64,000 nt of DNA, taken from NCBI RefSeq assembly GCF_900143535.1, contig NZ_FRFA01000006.1:1-64000 (forward strand), given 5' to 3'. Of the stretch, positions 1 to 9,978 are shown piece after piece. The position numbers and the translations under genes are program-made. Source of the DNA: Tateyamaria sp. Alg231-49 (GTDB lineage Bacteria; Pseudomonadota; Alphaproteobacteria; Rhodobacterales; Rhodobacteraceae). Position 1 is the stretch's first letter. Each line of letters starts with the position of its first letter. The notes beneath the pieces are model-generated. The model was not told the DNA's origin. It ran no database searches and saw only the letters and a list, made by a program, of their open reading frames with translations.

Positions 1-300
1 GTCATCATCGTCATGTCCTATGCTTGTCATGCAAGCCCATGAAAAATCCAGCTTGCGTATCCGTTCAGGCCTCATGCGAAGACGGCGGCTGACCATACTC
101 GAAAACGGTCCCTCACGACCAAGCCCAAAGCGATCCAGCCGCCACCACTGCCAGCCATAAATGGCTTGGCCGGCAGTGGCTCAATCTTTGCAGATCGATA
201 AGGAAAGCATAAGACAAGCCCAAAACTGACGGTGATAACCAGATTGAGTGCTGTTCGAAAATTTTCGGATCTTAAGTCGGGGGCAAAAGCGAGTGTAGAA
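1..300. other. No gene recognised
   Basis: No reading frame here has a ribosome binding site, a recognisable domain or convincing length. The base composition is mixed and includes an A/T-rich stretch near 240-300. It lies downstream of the small secreted-protein gene on the minus strand and may hold that gene's 3' end. Confidence 0.5.
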
Positions 301-762
301 TTATCTGGCTAGATCGATCGAATAGTAAAAGGTCGCACAGGTCCCCTCTTCAATAGCACCAGTCGGTATTTCAGTACCGGTGAACATTGCAATACCTAGA
401 TAATTTGACCCAGAAAGCTCCTCTTCCCAAGCCGCTAAATAGGTGACCGTCCCGGCACCGCAGGCTGTGTTCCCCCGCCGAAGGGACCCTGCGTCTCCCT
501 TAACGCGAAATACTTGAGCCGCAGGTACGTCGCCGGAAATTCCCCAACTACCCGAAGCGGCTTGCTCAACAAGATTGAGCTCGAGAAACGCGCCTGTCTC
601 AAAGACCATGCGCTTTGTGGACAAAATCACCGGCCCGGTAATCGCCAAGGCCGTTTCGCTGTAGGGGTTGAAGGCCTTACCGTCCTCTTCAAGCGGTTGC
701 GAATTCGCGGAAATGCCTAAGATTCCAATCAAAATCGACGACATCAACACCAAACGGTACAT
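301..762 (-). CDS. Small secreted protein, function unknown
   Basis: A 153-residue protein with an N-terminal signal peptide: a hydrophobic run of about residues 4-17 ending near an Ala-Asn-Ser cleavage region. The start at 762 is preferred over an upstream ATG at 810 because GGAG lies 7 nt before it and because the signal peptide then sits at the true N-terminus. The mature part has two cysteines that could form a disulfide, one in an ACGAG motif and one in GTCATF, and is rich in small residues, which suits a compact periplasmic or extracellular beta-rich domain. I recognise no family. No operon partner is visible; both flanks are non-coding. Confidence 0.55.
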   Translation of the reverse strand: MYRLVLMSSILIGILGISANSQPLEEDGKAFNPYSETALAITGPVILSTKRMVFETGAFLELNLVEQAASGSWGISGDVPAAQVFRVKGDAGSLRRGNTACGAGTVTYLAAWEEELSGSNYLGIAMFTGTEIPTGAIEEGTCATFYYSIDLAR

Positions 763-1257
763 ATCTTTACTCCCGAAGCCCTCAAAGCAGATGATCCACC
801 TCAACAGCATTGAAAGTTAGGGAATTCGAAGACAGAGGTCTACCTTCCAATCCGTATATTGGCCGTATTCGCTCGTTTTAATGATCGTGACGAAGGTCAA
901 AACTGTCCCGCGTAGCAGACACTCATACGCCCTGCCTGTGATGCTCCGCAGCGAACGGCGGCTTCGCCCCGCAAATTGGTCATTGAAGAGCCAGGCAGCG
1001 TACATTTGCTTCCGGTCGTTTCATAGGTCCAGAGCCTAAATGATCTGGTAGGTTAAACGAAGCGGGGGCAGGGGTCTTGCTCTGGGCCCGATGCAGTCAC
1101 CCGTGACCCTATTTCAACACCGATCTACGGTCAAAAAAGCAGCAAATCCGCTCAGAAAAAGTGGCGCCTCCCGTGGGGCAAGTCTGAACAATTGGTTAAG
1201 CCGCCTCTGTAACCCATTGAAAAGGTGTCACGCGCAGCCTGTCCCATCGTGGGACAC
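763..1257. other. Non-coding stretch with a hairpin
   Basis: No convincing gene. A 62-codon frame at 817-1005 on the minus strand lacks a ribosome binding site and any recognisable domain. At 1240-1256 there is a perfect 7-bp stem with a TCG loop (TGTCCCA/TGGGACA). It lies just past the stop of the small membrane-protein gene on the minus strand and could act as its terminator, although no clear U-run follows. Confidence 0.4.
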
Positions 1258-1476
1258 CTAAATATGCTTGCCCCGCCGGATCGAAGCGGCCTGACGCGCC
1301 GCGGCCCAAACGCGCCCTCGTTCGATCAGATGGTTGACCCCAACCGCCAACAAGAGGGCGGCGATAAGCCCCCACAAGGCCCAGATCAAAACCAGCACCC
1401 ATGTGATATTCACGCCGAACATGGCGATACAAGCCGTGGTATAATTCGGCGCGCGACCCACAGGTTTGTTGTTCAT
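1258..1476 (-). CDS. Small inner-membrane protein
   Basis: A protein of about 72 residues beginning MNNKPVGRAPNYTTA. It has one long hydrophobic segment, about residues 17-45 (FGVNITWVLVLIWALWGLIA and onward), followed by a basic amphipathic tail rich in Arg and Ala. The topology is one long or two short membrane spans. The start at 1476 has GAGG 5 nt upstream; an ATG at 1491 would add five residues. The gene lies 55 bp downstream of the aminotransferase on the same strand and may be co-transcribed with it. I recognise no family. Confidence 0.55.
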   Translation of the reverse strand: MNNKPVGRAPNYTTACIAMFGVNITWVLVLIWALWGLIAALLLAVGVNHLIERGRVWAAARQAASIRRGKHI

Positions 1477-1531
1477 GACAGCCTCGGACATGATGCAGAC
1501 ATCTGAAGTTATAATGCCGCAACCCGCAGTG

Positions 1532-2635
1532 TCAGCCCTTTTGCGCATCCCTCACAGCATTGGGAAGGACGTCGGCAAGGATGTCGAGATCACGCTGGGT
1601 GCCACAACTAACGCGGATGCAGCGGTTCTGCGGGGCGACAAAGGGCATGCGAACAAACACGCCGCGCGCGATCAGCCCATCAAGAATTGCCTTGGCAAAA
1701 GCTCCGTCTCGCCCGCAATCAATCGCGACAAAGTTGGTGGCTGATGGCAGGGGAGTAAGCCCATTTTCCAATGCTATCTCGGCGATACGGTCGCGCGCTG
1801 CCGCCACTTGGCCACGCACCTGTTCAAGATATGCCTGATCTGCCAAAGCGGCGAGCGCGCCAGCTTGGGCCGCGCGGTTCATACCGAAATGGTTTCGCAC
1901 CTTGTTAAACGCATCAATGAGGTCAGGCACGCCAATCGCATAGCCGACCCGCGCACCGGCCAAACCATAGACCTTGGAAAAGGTGCGCAGCCGGATCACT
2001 CGTGGATCATCTGGTGCAATGTCAGGGGCGGTGCCGTTTGGCGAACACTCAATATAAGCCTCATCCAAAACCAATATGCAGCCATGGGGCAGGTCATCCA
2101 GCGCACTCACCAGCGTTTCGCCCTTGTGCCACGTGCCCATTGGATTGTCCGGGTTCGCAAGATAAACCAATTTGGCCCCCGTCTCGCGCGCTTTGGCAAA
2201 CAGCGCGCGCGGGTCCTCTTGATCGTTCGCATAAGGCACTTTGTGTAAAACGCCGCCATACCCCGCAACGTGGTAGTTGAAGGTCGGATAGGCTCCGTCG
2301 GATGTCACGACAGTGTCACCGGGTCCGACAAACAAACGCACGAGGTAGCCCAAGAGCCCGTCTATTCCTTCGCCAATCATGATATTGGCGGGCTTAACGT
2401 TCAGATGAGCGGCAAGGGCACCACGCAACTCAAAGCTTTCGGGGTCGCCGTAGTTCCACACATCCGTTGCAGCCATTGCCTCTGAAGCAAGGGGAGAGGG
2501 GCCAAAGTTGTTCTCATTGGCGCCAAGGCGCGCGAGAAAGGGCGTGCCAAGCTTTCGTTCTTGTGCCTCGGGGCCGACAAACGGCACGGTCGAAGGCAGG
2601 CTCGCGGCGAGGGCGGTCAGGCGTAGATCAGTCAT
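1532..2635 (-). CDS. PLP-dependent class I/II aminotransferase (HisC-like)
   Basis: A 367-residue cytosolic fold-type I aminotransferase. Recognisable features in order are the substrate-arm region LGANENNFGPSP, the tyrosine region YPTF, the NPDNPMGT motif, the aspartate in LVLDEAYIE that contacts the pyridine nitrogen, and the Schiff-base lysine in TFSKVYGLAGARVGY. It ends with a cofactor-phosphate arginine-type region (RVSCGT). The pattern and length match histidinol-phosphate aminotransferase-like proteins. No other histidine-biosynthesis gene is nearby, so the substrate is unproven and could be another amino-acid or 2-oxo acid pair. The start at 2635 gives MTDLRLTALAASLP; longer versions lack support. 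Confidence 0.85.
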   Translation of the reverse strand: MTDLRLTALAASLPSTVPFVGPEAQERKLGTPFLARLGANENNFGPSPLASEAMAATDVWNYGDPESFELRGALAAHLNVKPANIMIGEGIDGLLGYLVRLFVGPGDTVVTSDGAYPTFNYHVAGYGGVLHKVPYANDQEDPRALFAKARETGAKLVYLANPDNPMGTWHKGETLVSALDDLPHGCILVLDEAYIECSPNGTAPDIAPDDPRVIRLRTFSKVYGLAGARVGYAIGVPDLIDAFNKVRNHFGMNRAAQAGALAALADQAYLEQVRGQVAAARDRIAEIALENGLTPLPSATNFVAIDCGRDGAFAKAILDGLIARGVFVRMPFVAPQNRCIRVSCGTQRDLDILADVLPNAVRDAQKG

Positions 2636-2760
2636 GTACTGAGGGGTAGCGCGGGTGGGCGCCTGGGGCAAGGATGTGCAAAGGTCAGTGTGCCGCAAGG
2701 TTTTGCTGGAACACCGGCCGTTCTTAGGATTGGTTGATGCCAGCTGAAGAGGAATGACCG

Positions 2761-3558
2761 ATGATTGACCCAACCCGCGTGAACGTGACGTATGAGAACC
2801 ACATTGCCCACGTCCGACTGGTGCGCGGTGACAAGATGAACGCGGTTGACCAGGCCATGATCGACTCTCTGATTGCGGCGGGTCACGAGGTCGCCTCCAG
2901 CGCTGCGCGCGTGTGCGTCATTTCAGGTGAAGGCAAAGGGTTTTGTGCCGGGATCGACATTGCTGGACTTGGCGCGATGATCGACAAAGACCCTAACGAT
3001 TTGCTGATGCCGCGGACCCATGGGGACGGGACAACCAACCAGTGGCAAGAGGTTGCCATGGTGTGGACCCGCGTGCCGGTGCCGGTGATCGCGGCCATCC
3101 ACGGGGTCTGCTACGGCGCTGGGATGCAACTGGCGCTGGGCGCTGACATTCGCATTGCGGCGCCTGATGCCAAGCTGGCGGTGATGGAGATGAAATGGGG
3201 CATTGTGCCAGATATGGGGGGCATGGTCCTGCTGCCGCGTCTGGTGCGCAGCGACGTTTTGCGGCGCTTGACCTACACCGCAGAGCCTGTCGCGGCAGAT
3301 CAGGCCGAAGCATGGGGCCTGATCACAGAAGTGGCCGACGACCCACTGGCGCACGCAATGGGCTTGGCGGAAAGTCTGACGCTCAAGTCACCCTCGGCGT
3401 TGCGCGCAGCCAAGGCGTTGATCGCTTATGCTGAAGCGCATGAACCCGACGACGTGCTGTTGGAAGAAAGCCGTGTGCAGTCGGAATTGATTGGCAAGCC
3501 AGACCAGATGGAGGTTGTCGCGGCGACATTTGCCAAACGTGCGCCTGTGTTCGATTGA
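2761..3558 (+). CDS. Enoyl-CoA hydratase/isomerase family protein (crotonase)
   Basis: A 265-residue crotonase-fold protein, probably acting on CoA thioesters in fatty-acid or branched-chain catabolism. The oxyanion-hole segments are visible as GEGKGFCAGIDI (about residues 57-68) and GVCYGAGMQLALGADIRIA (about 112-130). At the positions of the two catalytic glutamates it has MEMKWGIVPDMGG, so the second acid appears as Asp rather than Glu. That leaves hydratase versus isomerase or another reaction open. It is transcribed away from the aminotransferase and towards valS. AGAGGA precedes the ATG. Confidence 0.85.
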   Translation: MIDPTRVNVTYENHIAHVRLVRGDKMNAVDQAMIDSLIAAGHEVASSAARVCVISGEGKGFCAGIDIAGLGAMIDKDPNDLLMPRTHGDGTTNQWQEVAMVWTRVPVPVIAAIHGVCYGAGMQLALGADIRIAAPDAKLAVMEMKWGIVPDMGGMVLLPRLVRSDVLRRLTYTAEPVAADQAEAWGLITEVADDPLAHAMGLAESLTLKSPSALRAAKALIAYAEAHEPDDVLLEESRVQSELIGKPDQMEVVAATFAKRAPVFD

Positions 3559-3633
3559 ACCGGCGCAGCAGCACAGCTGCGCACTACCGCGCAGTGCGCC
3601 AATGCTCGGCAGAGGTGATCTGGCGAACTGTGT

Positions 3634-3678
3634 GGGGGCTCTGCCCCCGGCGCTGTGCGCCTCCCCCGGGATTTTTTT
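3634..3678. terminator. Terminator between convergent crotonase and valS genes
   Basis: Two adjacent stem-loops (GGGGGC-TCT-GCCCCC at 3634-3648, then GGCGC-TGT-GCGCC at 3649-3661) are followed by a C/G run and a seven-T tract at 3672-3678. The placement between two convergent genes and the T tract fit an intrinsic terminator for the plus-strand gene. Confidence 0.7.
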
Positions 3679-3691
3679 AATCAGAGAAGGG

Positions 3692-6600
3692 TTAGCCGAG
3701 TTCTTTCAGGCGGTTCAGCGCCTCATTGAGCTTTGCTTCTTCTTCTTCGCGCAGAGCAAGGTTTGCTTTCGTTTCCTCGACCACTTCCGGTGGCGCACTG
3801 GCGGCGAATTTGGGGTTCTTGAGACGTCCGCGTAGACCGCCCAGTTCTTTGCCAAGCTTGCCAAGCGTCTTTTCGAGCCGCGCGATCTCTTCGCCCACGT
3901 CGATCACATCTGCGAGCGGTAGCCCGAAAGTGCCCCCTGAGACGGCCAATGCAACTGTGCCTTTGGGGAAGTCATCAACTTCGCTCAGGCTTTCGAGCCG
4001 TGCAAACCGTTTGATCAATGCCTCGTTGCGGGCGTAGGCCGCGCGGGCATCCTCTTGGAAACTCTTTACGACCAAGGGCACGTAAGCACCGGCGGGGACG
4101 TGCATTTGTGCACGCGCGGAGCGGATGGATTCGATCAGTCGGATCACCCAGTTGAGTTCTTTGTCCGCCGTCGGATCGACCAGATCAGTGGTGTAGGTAG
4201 GCCAGTCAGCATGGATCAGTGATTTAGGGCGCTCTTTCTTGCCCCACAACTCTTCGGTAATGAATGGCATGATGGGATGTAGCAGGATCAGACATTGATC
4301 GAGCGCCCAAGCGTAGGTCGCTTTGGTTTCTTCAATTTCCTCGGCCGTGCCTTCGTCAAAGATCGGCTTGGTAAATTCGAGGTACCAGTCACAGAATGTG
4401 TTCCAAGTGAAGGCGTAGAGGGCGTTTGCCGCGTCGTTGAAACGGTAGTCAGTGAGGGCTGTGTCCACGATCTCGCGGGTCTTGGCAATTTCACCTTTGA
4501 TCCAACGATTCAGCGGGTGCTTTGTTTCGGGCACCGCGTCGGCGTGCGGCAGATCGAAAATGCCGCGCATATCGCCGTAGCTGGCCGCGTTCCACAGTTT
4601 GGTGCCAAAGTTCCGGTAACCAGCAATGCGCTGGGTGTCGAGTTTCAGGGCACCACCAAGCGAAGCCATTGCCGCATTGGTGAACCGCAACGCGTCGGCC
4701 CCGTATTCGTCAATCAGGTCAAGCGGGTCGATAACGTTGCCCGTGGATTTGGACATCTTCTTGCCCTTGGCGTCGCGGACCAGCCCGTGCAGGTAGACGG
4801 TGTCGAAAGGGATTTGATCCACGACGGCCAACTGCATCATCATCATCCGCGCCACCCAGAAAAACAGGATGTCCTGACCCGTGATCAGGTCGGAGGTGGG
4901 GAAGTATTTGGCAAGTTCGGGCGTGTCATCCGGCCAGCCGAGCGTGCCGATGGGCCAGAGGCCGGACGAGAACCACGTATCGAGCACGTCCGGGTCGCGC
5001 CAAAGACGTACAGGCTGACCATCGTCCTGATATTTTAGGCTGATGGACTCTTGTGGGTTCTGCGCCTCGGTATCCACAAGGAAGCCGCGCGCGCCAGAGC
5101 CGCCGTAATACTGACCTGCAAGGTCGAGCGCTTCTTCATGGCTTGCGGCGCAGAAATGGACAGGCTTGGTTGTGTCCCATTCGTCGGATTCCGTGCCGTC
5201 CTCGTTTTCGATATGGGTGACGCTGGGGCCATACCAAACTGGAATCTGATGGCCCCACCACAACTGCCGCGAGATGCACCAAGGTTCGATGTTCTCGAGC
5301 CAGTGGAAATAAGTCTTTTCCCCGGATTCTGGTATGATTTTGACGTCGCCGTTGCGCACGGCGTCGAGGGCAGGGCCAACGATCTTGTCCGTATCTACAA
5401 ACCATTGGTCCGTCAGCAGAGGTTCGATCACCACTTTGGAGCGGTCGCCAAACGGTTGCATGATCGGTTTGTTCTCGACGTAAGGACGGGTTTCTGAGAT
5501 TTCGTTCCCGTCCTCGTCCGTGGAGGCGACGGTTTCCATCACCGCCAACCCCTCGGCCGTGATATCTGCGACCACTCGCTTGCGCGCCTCGAACCGGTCC
5601 AGTCCGCGGTATTCGTCGGGAACCAGGTTCATGAGGGACACCATGATTTCGTCGAATTCCTGTTCACCGTTGGCGATGCTTTGCGCGACTGCTGCTTCTT
5701 CGGCGTATGGTTTGCCGTCTTTGCGCATGTTGGCGCGGGGGTCCATCAGGTTGTACATCGGGATGTTGCCGCGCTTGGCCACCTGGTAGTCGTTAAAGTC
5801 ATGCGCGCCAGTGATCTTCACCGCGCCGCTCCCAAAATCGGGGTCGGGGTATTCGTCTGTGATGATCGGGATCAGGCGGCGGTGTTCTTTGGGCCCAACG
5901 GGAATTTCGCACAGTTTTCCAACGATTGGCGCGTAACGCTCGTCAGATGGATGAACCGCCACAGCCCCGTCGCCCAACATGGTTTCGGGCCGGGTTGTCG
6001 CGATTGAGATGTAGTCGCGGGTCTCTTCAAGTGTGACGTTTCCGTCCTCGTCTTTCTCGACGTAGGTGTAGGTGTCGCCTCCGGCGAGCGGGTATTTGAA
6101 GTGCCACATGTGGCCAGCAACTTCGATGTTCTCGACTTCGAGATCCGAGATCGCGGTTTCGAAATGTGGGTCCCAATTCACCAACCGCTTGCCGCGATAG
6201 ATCAGGCCCTTGTTGAACATCTCGATGAACACTTTGATCACGGCGTCGTGGAAGTTGCCCTTGGCCACGTCCTCTGGTGCGCCTGGAGCGCCGGACATCG
6301 TAAAGGCCTCGCGGGACCAGTCGCAGGAGGCACCAAGCCGTTTGAGTTGGGATACAATTGTGCCGCCGCTTTCGGCCTTCCATTCCCAGACTTTCGCCGT
6401 GAAGGCTTCGCGCCCCAGTTCGGTGCGCGATGGTTCCTGATTTTCAGCAAGACGCCGTTCGACCACCATTTGCGTAGCGATCCCGGCGTGATCCGTGCCC
6501 GGTTGCCAAAGCGTGTCAAAGCCGCGCATCCGGTGCCAGCGCACCAGAATGTCCTGAAGCGTGTTGTTGAAGGCATGGCCCATATGCAAAACGCCAGTGA

Positions 6601-6739
6601 CGTTGGGGGGCGGGATCATCACGCAGTAGCTGGCCGCATCCGTGCGCGCGTTCGCTCCGGCGGCGAAACAGTCCCGTGCTTCCCAGTCCGCATAGATACG
6701 TGCCTCAACTTCGGCCGCGTTGAATTTTTCCAGTGCCAT
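3692..6739 (-). CDS. valS: Valyl-tRNA synthetase
   Basis: A 1015-residue class I aminoacyl-tRNA synthetase that charges tRNA-Val. The ATP-site HIGH signature is HMGH within [18 protein letters not shown] (about residues 43-60), and the KMSKS loop is [14 protein letters not shown]. Between them lies the long insertion of the editing domain. The C-terminal 70 residues ([20 protein letters not shown] and onward) form the tRNA-binding coiled coil typical of ValRS. It is somewhat longer than the E. coli enzyme (951), with acidic insertions in the editing half. It is transcribed divergently from the DUF3592 gene across a 101-bp gap. Confidence 0.97.
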   Translation of the reverse strand: MALEKFNAAEVEARIYADWEARDCFAAGANARTDAASYCVMIPPPNVTGVLHMGHAFNNTLQDILVRWHRMRGFDTLWQPGTDHAGIATQMVVERRLAENQEPSRTELGREAFTAKVWEWKAESGGTIVSQLKRLGASCDWSREAFTMSGAPGAPEDVAKGNFHDAVIKVFIEMFNKGLIYRGKRLVNWDPHFETAISDLEVENIEVAGHMWHFKYPLAGGDTYTYVEKDEDGNVTLEETRDYISIATTRPETMLGDGAVAVHPSDERYAPIVGKLCEIPVGPKEHRRLIPIITDEYPDPDFGSGAVKITGAHDFNDYQVAKRGNIPMYNLMDPRANMRKDGKPYAEEAAVAQSIANGEQEFDEIMVSLMNLVPDEYRGLDRFEARKRVVADITAEGLAVMETVASTDEDGNEISETRPYVENKPIMQPFGDRSKVVIEPLLTDQWFVDTDKIVGPALDAVRNGDVKIIPESGEKTYFHWLENIEPWCISRQLWWGHQIPVWYGPSVTHIENEDGTESDEWDTTKPVHFCAASHEEALDLAGQYYGGSGARGFLVDTEAQNPQESISLKYQDDGQPVRLWRDPDVLDTWFSSGLWPIGTLGWPDDTPELAKYFPTSDLITGQDILFFWVARMMMMQLAVVDQIPFDTVYLHGLVRDAKGKKMSKSTGNVIDPLDLIDEYGADALRFTNAAMASLGGALKLDTQRIAGYRNFGTKLWNAASYGDMRGIFDLPHADAVPETKHPLNRWIKGEIAKTREIVDTALTDYRFNDAANALYAFTWNTFCDWYLEFTKPIFDEGTAEEIEETKATYAWALDQCLILLHPIMPFITEELWGKKERPKSLIHADWPTYTTDLVDPTADKELNWVIRLIESIRSARAQMHVPAGAYVPLVVKSFQEDARAAYARNEALIKRFARLESLSEVDDFPKGTVALAVSGGTFGLPLADVIDVGEEIARLEKTLGKLGKELGGLRGRLKNPKFAASAPPEVVEETKANLALREEEEAKLNEALNRLKELG

Positions 6740-6840
6740 GGCGTTTGGCCCCCTTTGTCTCTTGGCCCGTGAGATAGCCGCGTGTCTGACTGAAGGAAAG
6801 GGGGGTTTTGGGTGTGGTAGCCTTGGGCTAGCGTGCTGCC

Positions 6841-7599
6841 ATGAGCGATCTCACAAATGGCCCCGCGCCGGGGTTCTGGCGCATGTTGCGGCGCACGGGC
6901 GGGCTGTTGCCCGTGTTTCTGGCTGTGTTCACGGTGATCTTTTCGCTGATCAGCATGAACGAAATGCGCAAAGGGTTGGCATTTGCCTCTCGCGGCGTTG
7001 AAACGACGGGCGAAGTGATTGATCGCCAACAGCAACGTGTCCGCCGCGATGATCGTTGGCAGATAGATTACTACCTGACCATGCGCTTTGAGGCGGTGGA
7101 TGAGGTTGTGGAAGTCCGGCAAGAGGTTCGGCAATATGTCTACGATACCTCAGACATCGGATCGCTCAGAGATGTGCGCTACCTGCCAGAAGCGCCGCGC
7201 AGGGTAGAGTTCGAGATTGGGGAGACGATGAGGGATGGGCGCACCATGCGATGGGTGTCCCTTGCCATTGGGATCGCGACGCTGGGGGTGTTGTGGTGGA
7301 AAGGGAGCAAGGCGGTAGATGCCATCCGGGCCCGCAAGTTTGGCGCGGTTGAATACGTCACGGTGACCGGCCTGCGTGAGGTGAAACACAAAAACAGCAC
7401 TGCCTATGCGCTTCAATGGGTGGACACAGAAGGGAATGCGGGCAGCAGCATGACCCGTGGAGCCCGTGCACCGTTTGAAGCCTATCCCGTCGGAACACAG
7501 GTCGAGGTGTTTCGGGGCGTCGCAGGGCGTATGTGGTGGGTTGGTGACGTTGGGCCTCGCGAGGTCGCTACAACCGTGCCGTCGGTCGGCAAACGCTAG
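6841..7599 (+). CDS. DUF3592 domain membrane protein
   Basis: A 252-residue protein with two membrane spans, about residues 16-37 ([17 protein letters not shown]) and 138-155 ([16 protein letters not shown]). The soluble loop between them resembles the DUF3592 module, with the characteristic '[10 protein letters not shown]...YYLTMRF' and '[13 protein letters not shown]' beta segments. A second related soluble segment follows the last span. No enzymatic residues are evident. Such proteins are usually of unknown function. It lies 81 bp upstream of the CoxL-like gene on the same strand. Confidence 0.75.
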   Translation: MSDLTNGPAPGFWRMLRRTGGLLPVFLAVFTVIFSLISMNEMRKGLAFASRGVETTGEVIDRQQQRVRRDDRWQIDYYLTMRFEAVDEVVEVRQEVRQYVYDTSDIGSLRDVRYLPEAPRRVEFEIGETMRDGRTMRWVSLAIGIATLGVLWWKGSKAVDAIRARKFGAVEYVTVTGLREVKHKNSTAYALQWVDTEGNAGSSMTRGARAPFEAYPVGTQVEVFRGVAGRMWWVGDVGPREVATTVPSVGKR

Positions 7600-7680
7600 T
7601 CGTATCTGGCTCTGGACTCGGGGGGCACATCCGCTAGGTTCGCAGCCAACTGATGCCGCAGATTTTGCAGGAGCGCCCCC

Positions 7681-9978
7681 ATGGACAAGTTCGGAAAAAG
7701 CCAACCCGTCACCCGCCGTGAAGACATTCGGTTTTTGACCGGTGAGGGGCGGTATGTGGATGACATCGCCCCTGAGGGCGCCTTGCAGTGCTTTGTGTTC
7801 CGCTCGCCTGTTGCGCACGCAACGATCACCGACCTGGATGTGAGCGACGCCAAAGAGGCTGACGGTGTGCACGCGATCTACACGTTGGCTGATCTTGAGG
7901 CGGCTGGCATGAATGTGGGCATGGACGGGGCCACCATGAAAAATCGGGATGGCTCACAAGGGGCGGCCCCCGAACGTCCAATGCTGGCGCGCGATACAGT
8001 GCGATTTGTCGGCGAACCGATTGCCATGATCGTGGCTGACACGCTGGCACAGGCCCGCGATGCGGCAGAGATGATCATGCTGGATTACGACGATCTGCCC
8101 GCCAAGATGGACATGTCCGCCGGAGGCCAGACATTGCACGCCGAAGCGCCTGACAACGTCGCCTACGACTGGCACATGGGAGACAAAGACGCGACTGACG
8201 CTGCCTTTGACGCTGCGGCCCGCGTGGTCTCGCTGGATGTGGGCGACAACCGGATTATCGTCAATTCGATGGAGCCGCGCGGCTGTTACGCTGAAATGGA
8301 GGGGGATCGCCTGCATATCGCGATCAACGGGCAGGGCGTTTGGGGCCCTAAGGGGCAATTGGCCAAAGCGTTGGACGTGGAGGCCGAGATGATCCGTGTC
8401 ACGAACCCGGATACGGGTGGCGGATTTGGCATGAAGGGGATGATGTACCCCGAATACTTCGTGTTGGCGCACGCTGCACGCGACCTCAAACGCCCGGTGC
8501 GCTGGATGTCCGAACGCACCGAGGCGATGCTGAGTGACAATGCGGGCCGCGATCTGACCTCGCTGACCGAACTGGCGTTTGATGCGAACAACAAGATCAC
8601 CGCCTACCGCGTCAAGACCGAGGCCAACATGGGCGCCTACAACTCGCAGTTTGCACAAGCTATTCAAACGCAACTGTTTTCGCGGGTTTTGATGGGTGTC
8701 TACGACGTGCAGACCACCTACTTCCATTCGATTGGATACTATACCAACACCACACAAGTTGATGCCTATCGTGGGGCTGGGCGACCCGAAGCGATCTATA
8801 TTCTCGAACGTGCCATGGATCGCGCCGCGCGTGAGTTGGGCGTCGACCCACTGGAATTGCGCCGCATCAACTTTATCAAACCCGAACAGTTTCCCTACGA
8901 TACGACAACGGGCGAAACCTATGATGTGGGTGACTTTAACAAAGTGTTGACCCGGACCGAGACCGAGGCGGACATCCCCGGATTTGCAGCGCGCAGGGCA
9001 GCCGATGCAGAAAAGGGCCTGCTGCGTGGAATGGGGCTTTGTTACTATATCGAAAGTATTCTGGGCGACCCTGCGGAAACGACCAAAGTTGAATATACCG
9101 ATGAAGGCCGCGTGAACATCTATGTGGGCACACAATCAAACGGGCAGGGACACGAAACTGTTTATACCCAGTTCCTGAGCGATCAGACCGGGATTCCGGT
9201 GGATATGATCGACGTGGTTCAGGGGGATTCTGATTTGATCAAGACAGGTGGCGGCACCGGCGGGTCACGTTCGGTCACGACACAGAACAACGCCACGCTG
9301 GCGACGGTCAGTGCAATGACCGAAGCCTTCACCGCCTTTCTGGCCGACGAAATGGGTGTGCCCGCGTCCGAGATCACGTTTGACGATGAACAGTTCCGCG
9401 CCGATGGGTCGAACATGACGCCCACAATGCTGGAGGTCGCCGACATGGCCCGCGAGAAAGGCCGGGACGACCTGCTGGTCCACGAACGCCGCGTCGCACT
9501 GGAGGCGCGCAGCTTCCCCAACGGCTGTCATGTTTCAGAAGTTGTGATCGATCCGGATACCGGCGTGACAACTTGTGACCGTTACACAGTCGTGGATGAT
9601 TTTGGCAATCTTATCAATCCGATGCTGGCCGAAGGTCAGGTGCATGGCGGGGTGGTTCAAGGCCTTGGTCAGGCGCTGACAGAGCATGTGATCTTTGATG
9701 AAGATGGCCAACTGCTCACAGCAACGTTCATGGACTATGCCTTGCCCCGTGCCGACGACGTACCCATGATTGGGTTTACGTCAGAGCCGGTACCATCCAC
9801 AGCCAACATCATGGGTATGAAGGGCTGCGGCGAGGCCGGAACTGTCGGCGCGTTGGCGGCAGTCTCCAACGCAGTTCAGGATGCGCTGTGGGAACGCGGC
9901 GTGCGGCAGGTGGATATGCCATTTACGCCGCTCAAGGTTTGGGAATTGCTGAAGGATGATGCAATCGCGGCTGAATAG
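7681..9978 (+). CDS. Form-II CoxL-like molybdenum hydroxylase large subunit
   Basis: A 765-residue member of the xanthine oxidase/CO dehydrogenase large-subunit family, which binds molybdopterin cytosine dinucleotide. The AYRGAGR motif at residues 362-368 marks the form-II group, not the AYXCSFR of true CO dehydrogenases. GGGFGMKG (about 247-254) and the catalytic glutamate in GCGEAGT (E718) are present, so the active site looks intact. Its substrate is unknown; form-II enzymes probably oxidise aldehydes, purines or N-heterocycles. Unusually, the FAD (medium) and 2Fe-2S (small) subunit genes that normally flank it are absent. AGGAG lies before the start. The next gene overlaps its end by 23 bp. 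Confidence 0.88.
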   Translation: MDKFGKSQPVTRREDIRFLTGEGRYVDDIAPEGALQCFVFRSPVAHATITDLDVSDAKEADGVHAIYTLADLEAAGMNVGMDGATMKNRDGSQGAAPERPMLARDTVRFVGEPIAMIVADTLAQARDAAEMIMLDYDDLPAKMDMSAGGQTLHAEAPDNVAYDWHMGDKDATDAAFDAAARVVSLDVGDNRIIVNSMEPRGCYAEMEGDRLHIAINGQGVWGPKGQLAKALDVEAEMIRVTNPDTGGGFGMKGMMYPEYFVLAHAARDLKRPVRWMSERTEAMLSDNAGRDLTSLTELAFDANNKITAYRVKTEANMGAYNSQFAQAIQTQLFSRVLMGVYDVQTTYFHSIGYYTNTTQVDAYRGAGRPEAIYILERAMDRAARELGVDPLELRRINFIKPEQFPYDTTTGETYDVGDFNKVLTRTETEADIPGFAARRAADAEKGLLRGMGLCYYIESILGDPAETTKVEYTDEGRVNIYVGTQSNGQGHETVYTQFLSDQTGIPVDMIDVVQGDSDLIKTGGGTGGSRSVTTQNNATLATVSAMTEAFTAFLADEMGVPASEITFDDEQFRADGSNMTPTMLEVADMAREKGRDDLLVHERRVALEARSFPNGCHVSEVVIDPDTGVTTCDRYTVVDDFGNLINPMLAEGQVHGGVVQGLGQALTEHVIFDEDGQLLTATFMDYALPRADDVPMIGFTSEPVPSTANIMGMKGCGEAGTVGALAAVSNAVQDALWERGVRQVDMPFTPLKVWELLKDDAIAAE

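Noticed and set aside
817-1005. 62-codon minus-strand frame
   Set aside because: No ribosome binding site, no domain, and low-complexity basic composition.
7954-9135. 393-codon frame antisense to the CoxL-like gene
   Set aside because: The sense gene has clear motifs and codon bias; long antisense frames are common in GC-rich DNA and this one shows no domain.
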